In this document: positions 37,226 through 46,932 of the stretch, piece after piece
Position numbering within the stretch: the stretch's first letter is position 1
Layout of the letters: each line of letters starts with the position of its first letter
NCBI GenBank assembly: GCA_003170275.1
Contig: PNAM01000009.1
Span: 124,001-188,000, forward strand
Source: Myxococcales bacterium
Lineage (GTDB): Bacteria > Myxococcota_A > Polyangia > Palsa-1104
Reading direction: 5' to 3'
DNA: 64,000 nt
The notes under the pieces: generated by a model
What the model was told of the DNA's origin: nothing
Databases searched by the model: none
What the model saw: only the letters and a program-made list of their open reading frames with translations
Translations under genes and position numbers: made by a program

Positions 37226-38985
37226 GCTCCCAGCACCCCGAAGGCGGCCTGCGAGTAGGTCCGCAACACGCGCAACATTTCCAAGGCATCGTCCGAGATC
37301 TCCTGTCGCTCCTCCGGATCGACTCGCAAGTGGTACAGCTCGTTGTATCCCAACGACGGATGCGCGATCAGTTTCCAGCCGTCCTCGATCACCGCGATCT
37401 GCGGGTCCCGCTCGAGCTCCGAGGAGATCAGCACCGGTCCGTCGGCGGAATACGGGCGGCCGGTGACCGCGTTCAGGATGTAGCCGGCGGTCCGATCGTG
37501 CGACACGGGCAACAGGGGCGCCCCGTAGCTCCGTCCGACAGCCGGAGACCACACGATCAAAGGGACGCGAACGGCCGCTTCGTGCAGGCTCGCGCCGTGA
37601 AAGTAGTCGCCGTGCTCGCCGAACTCCTCGCCGTGGTCGGCGGTGAGCACGACCAGCACCTGGTCGCGCCAGCTGCCTGCACGCAGCGCGTCGGCGAGCC
37701 GGCCGATCGCGGCATCGGTGCGTCGCACGGCCACCGCGTAGGCGGCCACCGACTGATCTTTGAGCGGCGAGGGCGAAGCCGGGTCGGTCACGTACGGGAA
37801 ATGCGCGTCGAAGTAGTGGGCCCAGATGAACTGGCGCGAGCCGTCGTCGGCCGACAGGTGGTCGAGGACGCGATCGGTGACCGCCTGGGCGGTGGTGTGC
37901 GTGGCCACCGAGGCAGCCACGAGCGAGCGGTCGATCTCGTCGAAGCTGGCCCGCACCTGCGCATCGCCGACGGTGTTGGGATGCGTGATGATCGCCGAGC
38001 TGCGATAGCCGAGGTCGCGCAGCTGGTCGGGAAGCGGCGCGCTCGGCCCGCTCAAGAGCGCGGTCAACGAAGGAGTGGTCGTGGGCGCGTTACTATAGTG
38101 ATCGAAGCGCACGCGGCCCTCCTGCGCGAGCCGCGTGATCGAAGGGCAGACGTCGAACAGCTCCGGCCGGTCGCCCCGCCCGAACCCGCAGCGGAAGGCG
38201 TCGATGGTCAAGAGCAGGATGATCCGCGGCGCGTCCCGGCGCAGCGTCGTGGCCGGGGTCGCCGCCGCTGGGCGCGCTTCGGGTCGCGCGTGCTCGGTGG
38301 CGTTCACCCGCGCGATCCCCACCAGCTGCTGCGCCAGGCGGAGCAGGTGCGAGTCGATGGTTCGTCCCTGCACGAGCTGCCGGTAGCTGGCCCGGGCGGG
38401 AGCGCCGACCAGGATCGCGATCACCAGCAGCCCCGGCACCAGCGCCGCCCACCTCAGCCTGGCGGCGCCGACCCGCGCGGCGGCCGTGAAGCACAAGAGC
38501 GTGGCCACGACCAAGAGGCCGTGCAGCCGCGTGTACTCGGGCTCGAGCCCGCCGGTGTCGAGCACGCCGCAGCAGATCCCGCCCGCGAGCAGCACCGCGC
38601 ACAGCGCCGTCTGGTGGGAGGCAGGCGATCGCCGGCGGGCCCGCTGCAGGATCGCGCGCAGCGCCGCCACCAGGCCGACGACCACGAGGCCGCCCACCAC
38701 GTACGCCGACAAGGTCCACACGCCGTACGGCGCGTCGACGAACAGCAGGTTGGCCGCGTAGACGGCGCAGCCCTCGAGGAACGCGGCGGCGCCGACCAGC
38801 GCGCTGATCGCGCCCACCTCGAGGTCGAAGCGCTCGAGCAACAGCGCCATCACCAGCGCCAGCGGCGAGAGCAGGACCACCGCGATCGCGGTCCGGTGGA
38901 CGCTGCTCCAGGGCGCCGACGTGCTCGCCGCCAGCGTGGCGCCGAGGATCGACACGGACGTGGTGCGAAAGAGCCGGCCGTTCAT
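37222..38985 (-). CDS. Membrane-anchored sulfatase/alkaline phosphatase-superfamily protein
   Basis: ILLLTIDAFRCG, APTTTPSLTALLSG, VLTADHGEEFGEHGDYFHGASLHEAAVRVPLIV. Confidence 0.8.
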   Translation of the reverse strand: MNGRLFRTTSVSILGATLAASTSAPWSSVHRTAIAVVLLSPLALVMALLLERFDLEVGAISALVGAAAFLEGCAVYAANLLFVDAPYGVWTLSAYVVGGLVVVGLVAALRAILQRARRRSPASHQTALCAVLLAGGICCGVLDTGGLEPEYTRLHGLLVVATLLCFTAAARVGAARLRWAALVPGLLVIAILVGAPARASYRQLVQGRTIDSHLLRLAQQLVGIARVNATEHARPEARPAAATPATTLRRDAPRIILLLTIDAFRCGFGRGDRPELFDVCPSITRLAQEGRVRFDHYSNAPTTTPSLTALLSGPSAPLPDQLRDLGYRSSAIITHPNTVGDAQVRASFDEIDRSLVAASVATHTTAQAVTDRVLDHLSADDGSRQFIWAHYFDAHFPYVTDPASPSPLKDQSVAAYAVAVRRTDAAIGRLADALRAGSWRDQVLVVLTADHGEEFGEHGDYFHGASLHEAAVRVPLIVWSPAVGRSYGAPLLPVSHDRTAGYILNAVTGRPYSADGPVLISSELERDPQIAVIEDGWKLIAHPSLGYNELYHLRVDPEERQEISDDALEMLRVLRTYSQAAFGVLGA

Positions 38986-39079
38986 CGCGACGAGTATCCG
39001 GCGCGAATGTTTCGCTACGTTGTACGGAGTGTGAAGAAATGTAAATCCTCGTAGACTGGATCTGCACCTCGAGGGCGAC

Positions 39080-40524
39080 GTGCTCCCCGCCGGCGGCGAC
39101 TACGTGGTGGTGCCGTTCGACGTGCCCGCCGGCACCGTCGAGCTCGAGATCGCGCGAACGGTCCCGACGGCGGACGCGATCCTCGACTTCGGCGTGTGGG
39201 GACCGGCCGGCTTCGCGGCTGGGGCGGCGGGCTCACCGAGCCGACCACCATCGGCGTCGACGATTCGTCGCGCGGCTATTTGCCCGGATCGATCGCGCCC
39301 GGCGGCTGGCAGCTGGTGATCGGCAAGGCCAACATCGCCGACGCCGGGGCGCACTACACGGCCGATCTCACCTTTCGCGACGCGGCGACGCTCATGCCGC
39401 GCGCGCGCGCGCCTTTTTCACCCACGGTGCTGCGTACCGGCGCGGGTTGGTACAAGGGCGACTTTCATGTGCACTCGCGCGAGAGCGGCGACGCGGCGGC
39501 CACCTTCGACGAGATCATCGCGCTGGCACGCGCGCGGCACCTCGACTTCGTGGTCCTCTCGGATCACAACACGGTCTCGCAACACGGGCTGATCGCGGCG
39601 GTGCAGCCGTCGCTGCCGGATCTGCTGCTGGTGCGCGGCATCGAGGTCACCACCTACGCCGGCCATGGCGGCGCGCTCGGCGCCACGGCCTACGTCGACC
39701 ATCGCATCGGGCTCGACGGGCGCACCGCCGCCCAGCTGATCCGCGACGTGAACGCGCAGGGCGGGCTGTTCATCGTCAATCATCCGGCGCTCGATCTCGG
39801 CAAGGCGTGCATCGGCTGCGCGTGGCGTCACGCGGATACCCCGTGGCCCGAGGTGGGCGCCATCGAGATCCAGACCGGCAACTACAAGGTCGGCATCACG
39901 CTGTTCACCCAGCCGAGCCTCGATCTGTGGGACGCGCAGCTCGACGCCGGCGCGCGGCTCGCCGCGGTCGGCGGCTCGGACGATCATCGCGCGGGCATGG
40001 ACACCGGCGGCTCGGCGAGTGAGATCGGCAGCCCGACGACGCTGGTGTGGGCCGATGAATTGTCGGAGGCGGCGATCCTCGCCGGCGTGCGCGCGGGACG
40101 AACCACGGTCGCGTTGCGCGGCCCGGACGATCCCCACGTCGAGCTCACGGCGATCGACGGTGACCAGCGTCTCGGCATCGGTGACACCGCGACCGGCAGC
40201 AGCGTCACGGTGGAGACGCACGTCACCGGCGGCAACGGGCAGGTGCTGTTCCTCGTCGAGGACGGCGTCGAGACCGCGCAGGCGACCGTCGATCGCGACG
40301 ACTGGACCCGGCGCTTCGAGGTCCCCGTGCGCCCGTCGGGAAGCCGCGTGCGCGCGCACCTCACCGACGGCGTCGATCCGATCGTCGTGACCAGCCATGT
40401 GTGGCTCGCGTACGCCGCGCCGAAGAGCGGCTGCGAAGTGGGCCGCGAAGGAAATTTCGGCCTGATCATGCTCGCCATGATCGCCGGAATCGCGCTGATT
40501 TCCCGCCTGCGACCTCAGCGATAG
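39080..40524 (+). pseudogene. PHP-domain (CehA/McbA-like) metallohydrolase gene with apparent single-base frameshift near 39214
   Basis: Family-like N-terminus DYVVVPFDVPAGTVELEIARTVPTADAILDFGVWGPAGF in one frame continues as RGWGGGLTEPTTIGVDDSSRGYLPGSIAPGGWQLVIGKA in another; then GDFHVHSRESGDAAATFDEIIALARARHLDFVVLSDHN. Confidence 0.65.
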
Positions 40525-40680
40525 TTCCCTACAACACCGTTTTCAACCTCCAGTAATCGCTATTTATTATTCCAGGAATTGTGATTTTCATACCCAATCT
40601 TACGTGTTCTCGCCTACATCCGAATTCTGCGAGGGTGAATTTACCGCCGGGATGTAAATCACCGGTGGAAGGAGGGCCCG

Positions 40681-43600
40681 ATGCAGTATTCCAGGATGTT
40701 GCCGTGGTGCCTGAGTCTCGCGGCCGCAGCATGCAGCACCAATCCGCAGCCAGCCGCCGAGTCGTCGACGGAGCTGGGCAAGGTGCCGCAGTCGGCCAAT
40801 CCGTACACGCTGTTCGAGACGCTTCAGGTGCGACCGCTGGCGATGTCCTCAGATGGAAGGCTGCTGTTCGCCGCGAATACGCCGGACAACCGGCTGGAGA
40901 TCTTCCGCATCACCACCTCGCAGGGCAAGGGCGGCAGCTCGAGCTCGCTGACTCCGGTCGGCTCGGTGGTGGTCGGCCTCGAGCCGGTCGCGGTCGCCGC
41001 GCACGGCGACGACGAGGTGTGGGTCGTCAACCATCTCTCGGACTCGGTGAGCATCGTCCGCGTGGAGGATGACCACGCCCGCGTCGTGCGCACCCTGCAC
41101 GTCGGCGACGAGCCGCGCGACATCGTGTTCGCCGGCACGCGCGGCGCGCAGCGCGCGTTCATCACCACCGCGCACCGCGGGCAGAACTCGCCCGACCCGT
41201 ATGATCTGCAGACCCAGGGCGTCGGTCGCGCCGACGTCTGGGTGTTCGATCCCGCGAACCTCGGGACGGCGGCGGGTGGCGCGCGGCTGACCAAGATCAG
41301 CCTGTTCGCCGACACGCCGCGCGCGCTGGCGGTCTCGGCCGACGGCCGCCGGGTCTACGCCGCGGCGTTCTTCTCCGGCAACCAGACCACCTCGGTCTCC
41401 GAGGAAGCGGTCAAGATCGTCTACGCGACCAACGGCATGACGCCGCCGCCCAACACCATCACCCTCGGGCCCTACGTCTTTCCGCAGCCGCCGGTCGGCT
41501 TGATCGTCAAGTACCGCAACGGCCACTGGCTCGATGCGTACGGCGCCAACTTCGACGGCTTCGTGAAGATCAACCTGCCCGACAAGGACGTGTTCGCCAT
41601 CGACGCCACCGCCAATCCGCCGGCGGCGATCGCCGACGCCGTGTACAGCCACGTCGGCACCACGCTGTTCAACATGGCGGTCAACCCGCGCTCGGGCAAG
41701 CTGTACGTCACCAACACCGACGCGCGCAACGACGTGCGCTTCGAAGGCCACACCGCCGGCTTCACGTCGGTACGCGGCCACATCACCGACAGCCAGATCA
41801 CGGTGATCGACCCGGCGTCCAAGAGCGTGACCCCGCGCCTGCTCAACACGCACATCAACTACAACGCCGAGGGCTCGGCCGCGGAGAAGGCGCTCAGCGT
41901 GGCGTTCCCGCAGGATCTCGCGGTCTCGCGCGACGGCTCGACGCTGTACACGGTCGCGCAGGGCTCGAGCAAGCTGGCCATCTACAACACCGCGGCGCTC
42001 GAAGCGGGCACGGCGACGCCGAGCCTGGCCGATCAGGTGGTGCTCACCGGCGGCGGGCCGACCGGTCTCGCGCTCGACGAGGATCACAACCGCGCCTACG
42101 TGCTGACCCGCTTCGACAACAGCATCTCGATCGTCGACTTGACGGCGCGCAAGGAGATCAAGAAGCTGGCCATGTTCAGCCCCGAGCCGGCGAGCGTGAC
42201 CAACGGCCGCAAGTATCTGTACGACGCGAACCTGACCTCGGAGCACGGTGACACCGCGTGCTCGAGCTGCCACATCGGCGGCGACAACGACGGGCTGGCG
42301 TGGGACCTCGGCAACCCGGGCGGCATCCCGCTCACCATCACCAACCTGGGCGACGTGAACACCATCAACCCGGCGCTGATCGTCGCGCTGCTCGGGCCCG
42401 CCACCGCCGGCCTGTTCAAGTACTACATGCCGCTCAAGGGGCCGATGACCACGCAGAGCCTCCGCGGCATGGACAACCACGGCGCGATGCACTGGCGCGG
42501 CGATCGCAACGGCGCGATCAACCAGGACGGATCGCCGGTGATCGATGCGGCGACCGGCATGCCGATCGTCTCGGCGCAGCCGAACGCGGGCATCTTCGAC
42601 GAGGTCAAGGCGTTCACCTCGTTCAACGTGGCGTTCCCCGGCCTGATCGGCGACAGCGCACAGCTCAGCCAGGGCGACATGCTCGACTTCGCGACCTTCG
42701 TGCTGCAGGAGTCGTATCCGCCCAACCCGATCCGCAACCTCGACAACACGCTCACTGCCGAGCAGCAGATCGGCCACGACTTCTACTTCAACTCGATCAC
42801 GCTGGCCGACGGGCCGCACGAGCTACCGTCGGATCGCTTCCACAACTGCAACGGCTGCCACACGCTCGACGCCAACGGCAACGCCGGCTCGACGGCGCAC
42901 CCCGGCTTCTTCGGCACCTCGGGCAAGCTGTCGTTCGAGTTCGAGACCCAGATCTTCAAGGTCCCGCACCTGCGCAACCAGTACACCAAGGTCGGCATGT
43001 TCGGCAGCTCGCCGGATTCGCTGCAGCCCGGCACCATCCTGTTGCAGCAGGCGCCGGCGATCGATCAGGTGCGCGGCTTCGGCTTCCAGCACGACGGCTC
43101 GCTCGGTCAGCTCGAGCACTTCTTCACCGGCCAGGTGTTCTTGAAGGTGCTCACCAACGTCACGCTGGCCAACGGGACGGTGGTGCCGCCGAATCCGTAC
43201 GGCATTCCGTTCGTCGATCCGAACACGCTCGGCGGCAATCCGGCCGACATCAAGTTCATCGACGACGGCGGCTTCGCGCTGCGTCACGCGATCGTCGCGT
43301 TCATGATGGCGTTCGAATCGAACCAGGCGCCGATCGTCGGCCAGCAGGTCACGCTGACCCCGTTCAACGCGGCGACGGCCGGCCCGCGCATCGACCTGCT
43401 CGAGGCGCGCGCCACCGCCGGCGAGTGTGACCTGGTGGTGCGCGGCGGGCCGTTCGGCGCCAACATCGGCTGGCTGTTCACCAACGGTCAGTTCCAGGCG
43501 GATCGCTCGGTGTACGCCAAGCTGCCCGACGCGGTGCTGCGCGGCCTGGCGCAGTTCGGCTGGGAGTCGGAGCTGACCTTCACGGCCGTGCCCAAGGGCT

Positions 43601-43701
43601 CGGGCGTGCGCATCGCCATCGATCGCGACGGCGACGGTTACGCCGACGGCGACGAGCTGGCGCTGCACACCAACCCCGCCGACGCCAGCAGCCACCCGTA
43701 A
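40681..43701 (+). CDS. YVTN-propeller/di-haem c-type cytochrome lipoprotein
   Basis: CSSCHIGGDNDG and CNGCHTLDANG haem motifs; propeller-like N-terminus; C-terminal DRDGDGYADGDELALHTNP; GGAAGGAGG upstream. Confidence 0.8.
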   Translation: MQYSRMLPWCLSLAAAACSTNPQPAAESSTELGKVPQSANPYTLFETLQVRPLAMSSDGRLLFAANTPDNRLEIFRITTSQGKGGSSSSLTPVGSVVVGLEPVAVAAHGDDEVWVVNHLSDSVSIVRVEDDHARVVRTLHVGDEPRDIVFAGTRGAQRAFITTAHRGQNSPDPYDLQTQGVGRADVWVFDPANLGTAAGGARLTKISLFADTPRALAVSADGRRVYAAAFFSGNQTTSVSEEAVKIVYATNGMTPPPNTITLGPYVFPQPPVGLIVKYRNGHWLDAYGANFDGFVKINLPDKDVFAIDATANPPAAIADAVYSHVGTTLFNMAVNPRSGKLYVTNTDARNDVRFEGHTAGFTSVRGHITDSQITVIDPASKSVTPRLLNTHINYNAEGSAAEKALSVAFPQDLAVSRDGSTLYTVAQGSSKLAIYNTAALEAGTATPSLADQVVLTGGGPTGLALDEDHNRAYVLTRFDNSISIVDLTARKEIKKLAMFSPEPASVTNGRKYLYDANLTSEHGDTACSSCHIGGDNDGLAWDLGNPGGIPLTITNLGDVNTINPALIVALLGPATAGLFKYYMPLKGPMTTQSLRGMDNHGAMHWRGDRNGAINQDGSPVIDAATGMPIVSAQPNAGIFDEVKAFTSFNVAFPGLIGDSAQLSQGDMLDFATFVLQESYPPNPIRNLDNTLTAEQQIGHDFYFNSITLADGPHELPSDRFHNCNGCHTLDANGNAGSTAHPGFFGTSGKLSFEFETQIFKVPHLRNQYTKVGMFGSSPDSLQPGTILLQQAPAIDQVRGFGFQHDGSLGQLEHFFTGQVFLKVLTNVTLANGTVVPPNPYGIPFVDPNTLGGNPADIKFIDDGGFALRHAIVAFMMAFESNQAPIVGQQVTLTPFNAATAGPRIDLLEARATAGECDLVVRGGPFGANIGWLFTNGQFQADRSVYAKLPDAVLRGLAQFGWESELTFTAVPKGSGVRIAIDRDGDGYADGDELALHTNPADASSHP

Positions 43702-43764
43702 CCCCGCCCCACCAACGCACACACTCCGGTCTGCTGCTATCATTGCGCGACCGGAGTGTGTGAC

Positions 43765-45282
43765 ATGCCCCCGACCGGCGAGGCCCAGCCCCGCAAGCGG
43801 CTCCTCATCTTCGTGATCGCCTACTACGCCGACTCGACCCTCAAGGAGGTGCTCGAGCGCGTGCCGCGCAGCATCCTCACCGACTTCGATTGCGAGGTGC
43901 TGGTGATCGATGACGCGTCGCAGGACCGCACCTTCGAGGTCGGCCGCGCGTATCAGGCTGCGCACCCCGAGATGCCGATGACCGTGCTGCGCAACGAATA
44001 CAACCAGGGCTACGGCGGCAACCAGAAGATCGGCTACGCCTACGCGATCGCCAAGCGGTTCGATTTCGTCGCCATGCTGCACGCCGACGGACAGTACGCG
44101 CCCGAAGCGCTGCCCGAGCTGATGCGGCCGCTCGCCGAGGGGCGCGCCGACGCGGTGCTCGGCAGCCGCATGATGCAGCCGATGGACGCGCTCAAGGGCG
44201 GCATGCCGCTGTACAAGTTCGTCGGCAACCGCATCCTGTCGCGGCTGCAAAATCTGATGTTGGGCACGCGACTGTCGGAGTTCCACTCGGGCTATCGCAT
44301 CTACTCGGTGCGCGCGCTCGAGCGGCTGCCGGTCCGGCTCAACTCCGACGACTTCCACTTCGACACCGAGATCATCATCCAGATGCTCAACGCGCGCGCG
44401 CGGGTGGTCGAGCTGCCGATTCCGACCTACTACGGCAGCGAGATCAGTCGGGTCAACGGGATGAAGTACGCCAAGGACGTGCTGCTCGCCACCGTCAAGA
44501 ACGTGCTGCACCGCTCGAACGTCTTCTACCAGCGACGGTTCGACGTCGGCGGCGCGGGGAACACCCACTACGAGCTCAAGCTCGGCTACGCCTCGAGCCA
44601 CACGTTCGCGATCGACGCGGTGCCGGCGGGCGCGCGCGTGCTCGACGTGGGCGCGGGCCCGGGTGGCGTGGCCAGCGAGCTTCAGCGCAAGGGGTGCCAC
44701 ACCGCGGTGGTCGATCAGTTCGCGCCCGCAGAGGTCGCCGGCGAGGAGCCGGTGTACGTGCAGGACCTCAACGATCCGCCACGATTTCCCGTCGGAGATC
44801 GCGACTACCTGCTGCTCCTCGACGTGATCGAGCACCTGCGCTCGCCCGAGCAGTTCCTCGCGCAGCTGCGCGCGCGCTTCGACAACCGGCCCAAGACGAT
44901 GATTCTCACCACGCCCAACATCGCGTTCGTGGTGCAGCGACTCATGCTGCTGTTCGGGCAGTTCAACTATGGACGCCTGGGCATCCTCGACCGCACGCAC
45001 ACGCGGCTCTTCACCTTCCGCACCATCCGCCAGTTGCTGGTCGACGAGGGCTTTCGCATCAAGCGGGTGCGCGGCGTGCCGGCGCCGTTTCCCAAGGTGT
45101 TCGGCAACGGCTTGATTGGACGCGGCGCGCTGGCCGCCAACCTGGCGCTCATCCGCGTGTCGAAGACGCTGTTCTCGTATCAGATCTACATCGAGGCGGA
45201 GACGACGCCCGACGTGGACTTCCTGCTCGCGGACACCACCAGACAGAGCGCCCGGCGCGCCGAGCTCGCGACCGGTTCATGA
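43765..45282 (+). CDS. Family 2 glycosyltransferase fused to class I SAM methyltransferase
   Basis: VLVIDDASQDRTFEVGR, LHADGQYAPEALPEL; then RVLDVGAGPGGVASELQRKGC, LLLLDVIEHLRSPEQFL. Confidence 0.85.
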   Translation: MPPTGEAQPRKRLLIFVIAYYADSTLKEVLERVPRSILTDFDCEVLVIDDASQDRTFEVGRAYQAAHPEMPMTVLRNEYNQGYGGNQKIGYAYAIAKRFDFVAMLHADGQYAPEALPELMRPLAEGRADAVLGSRMMQPMDALKGGMPLYKFVGNRILSRLQNLMLGTRLSEFHSGYRIYSVRALERLPVRLNSDDFHFDTEIIIQMLNARARVVELPIPTYYGSEISRVNGMKYAKDVLLATVKNVLHRSNVFYQRRFDVGGAGNTHYELKLGYASSHTFAIDAVPAGARVLDVGAGPGGVASELQRKGCHTAVVDQFAPAEVAGEEPVYVQDLNDPPRFPVGDRDYLLLLDVIEHLRSPEQFLAQLRARFDNRPKTMILTTPNIAFVVQRLMLLFGQFNYGRLGILDRTHTRLFTFRTIRQLLVDEGFRIKRVRGVPAPFPKVFGNGLIGRGALAANLALIRVSKTLFSYQIYIEAETTPDVDFLLADTTRQSARRAELATGS

Positions 45283-46907
45283 GCAGGCCCGACGCGCGCC
45301 AAGCGCCGTCGCTAGCTCGCATCGTGCTCGGCGTCGCCCTGGTGGCGGCGCTGGTGCGGTTCGCGCACTTGATCTCGTTCTACGGCTCGCCGTTCTATCT
45401 ACTGCCTCCGCTCGACGGGGAAGTCTATCTGTTGACCGCGAAGCAGCCGATCGAGGGCGTGTACTTCCAATCGCCGGGCTACGTTCATTTTCTCAAGGCC
45501 GTGCTCGCGGTGTGGAATGGGATGCTCGGCTTTCGCGTCGTGCAGTGCCTGCTCGGCACGGGCACCGCGGCGCTCACCACGATCATCGCCGCGCGCGTGG
45601 TTCGCAACCGCTGGTGGGCGCTGGTCGCGGGGCTGGCGATCGCGTTGTGCGGGCCGCTGGTGGTGGTCGATCTGTGGCCGGCGCTCGAATCGCCCAACAC
45701 CTTCGCGCACGCCGCGACCTGCGCCGCGCTGCTCGCCGCCGGTTCCGCCGCGTCGCGACCGGGCGCTCAGGGACGGCTGCTCTACCTCACGCTGAGCGGG
45801 GTCGCGCTCGGCGCGGCGATCCTCCTGCGCCCGTCGGCGCTGCTGTTCCTGCCGTTGGTCGCGTTCTATCTATGGAAGGCCGACCCGCGAGCGAGGCGCG
45901 CGCGCCTGGCGACCGCCGCGCTGCCGATCGGCTTGGCACTGCTGGTCGTCGCGCCGGTCACGCTGCACAACCTGGAGAGCGGCGATCGCGTGCTGGTGAC
46001 CGCCTCGGGCGGGCTCAACCTGTACCTCGGCAACGGCGAAGGCGCGATGGGGCTGTACCGAATCCCCGATAGCTTGCCGGGCGCGGGCAACGCGCTGAGC
46101 ATGGCCGAGGTGTCGCAGTCGGTCGCCGATCGCGAGGTCGGCCGCCACCTCAAGCCGTCCGAGGTGTCCGACTATTTCTTCCGGCGCACGCTCGCCGACG
46201 TGCGCCGCGCGCCGGGCACGTGGCTGCGACTGATGGGCAAGAAGGTATTGCTGGCAATCAACTGGTTCGAGGCGCCGTGCAGTGAGGACTACTACCTCGA
46301 GCGCTCGCAGTCGCGACCGCTTCAGCTCGCGTTCGTCACCTTCGGGCTGTTGGCGCCGTTCTTCGCGCTCGGCGTGCTGGCCACCTTCTTCGCCGATCCG
46401 CGCCGCCGCGATCGACTGTTGGTGCTCGCGTTCGCCGCCGTGCCGATGGCCACCACCGTGTTGTATTTCTATCTCGGCCGCTACCGCCTGCCGGCGCTCC
46501 CCGCCGTCGCTGTTGTTGCCGCGCTGGGCGGCGAGTACCTGGTGGCAACCGCGCGCGCCCGCCAACGCCGCACCATGCTCGTGTGCTGCGCGATCCTGCT
46601 GGCGACGATCGGCGTCGTGCACCTTCCGCTGGTCGACTTCGATCGCTCGCAGGAATACACCAAGCTCGGCACCGCCGCCGCCCAGCTCGACCGCCCCGAC
46701 GAAGCCGCCTCCGCCCTCGAGCACGCGCTCCGCTACAACCCCGACAACCTGCGCGCCCTCCGCAACCTCGCCGTCGTCCGCGAAACCCAACATCGCCCCG
46801 CCGACGCCCGCGCGCTCTTCACCACCCTCCTTACCCGCGCCACCCAGCTCCACGACCAACGCCAACTCGCCGCCGCCGAAGCCGCTCTCCGCCGCCTCCC
46901 CCCGTAA
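45279..46907 (+). CDS. GT-C-type membrane glycosyltransferase with C-terminal TPR
   Basis: Multi-TM; PPLDGEVYLLTAKQPIEGVYFQSPGYVHFLKAVL; C-terminal LDRPDEAASALEHALRYNPDNLRALRNLAVV. Confidence 0.75.
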   Translation: MSRPDARQAPSLARIVLGVALVAALVRFAHLISFYGSPFYLLPPLDGEVYLLTAKQPIEGVYFQSPGYVHFLKAVLAVWNGMLGFRVVQCLLGTGTAALTTIIAARVVRNRWWALVAGLAIALCGPLVVVDLWPALESPNTFAHAATCAALLAAGSAASRPGAQGRLLYLTLSGVALGAAILLRPSALLFLPLVAFYLWKADPRARRARLATAALPIGLALLVVAPVTLHNLESGDRVLVTASGGLNLYLGNGEGAMGLYRIPDSLPGAGNALSMAEVSQSVADREVGRHLKPSEVSDYFFRRTLADVRRAPGTWLRLMGKKVLLAINWFEAPCSEDYYLERSQSRPLQLAFVTFGLLAPFFALGVLATFFADPRRRDRLLVLAFAAVPMATTVLYFYLGRYRLPALPAVAVVAALGGEYLVATARARQRRTMLVCCAILLATIGVVHLPLVDFDRSQEYTKLGTAAAQLDRPDEAASALEHALRYNPDNLRALRNLAVVRETQHRPADARALFTTLLTRATQLHDQRQLAAAEAALRRLPP

Positions 46908-46932
46908 CGCTCCACCGCGCTATGCTGTGCGG

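Noticed and set aside
40849-45000. Minus-strand ORFs of 656 and 725 aa
   Set aside because: Mirror frames of the YVTN/haem and GT2 genes; composition artefacts of high GC
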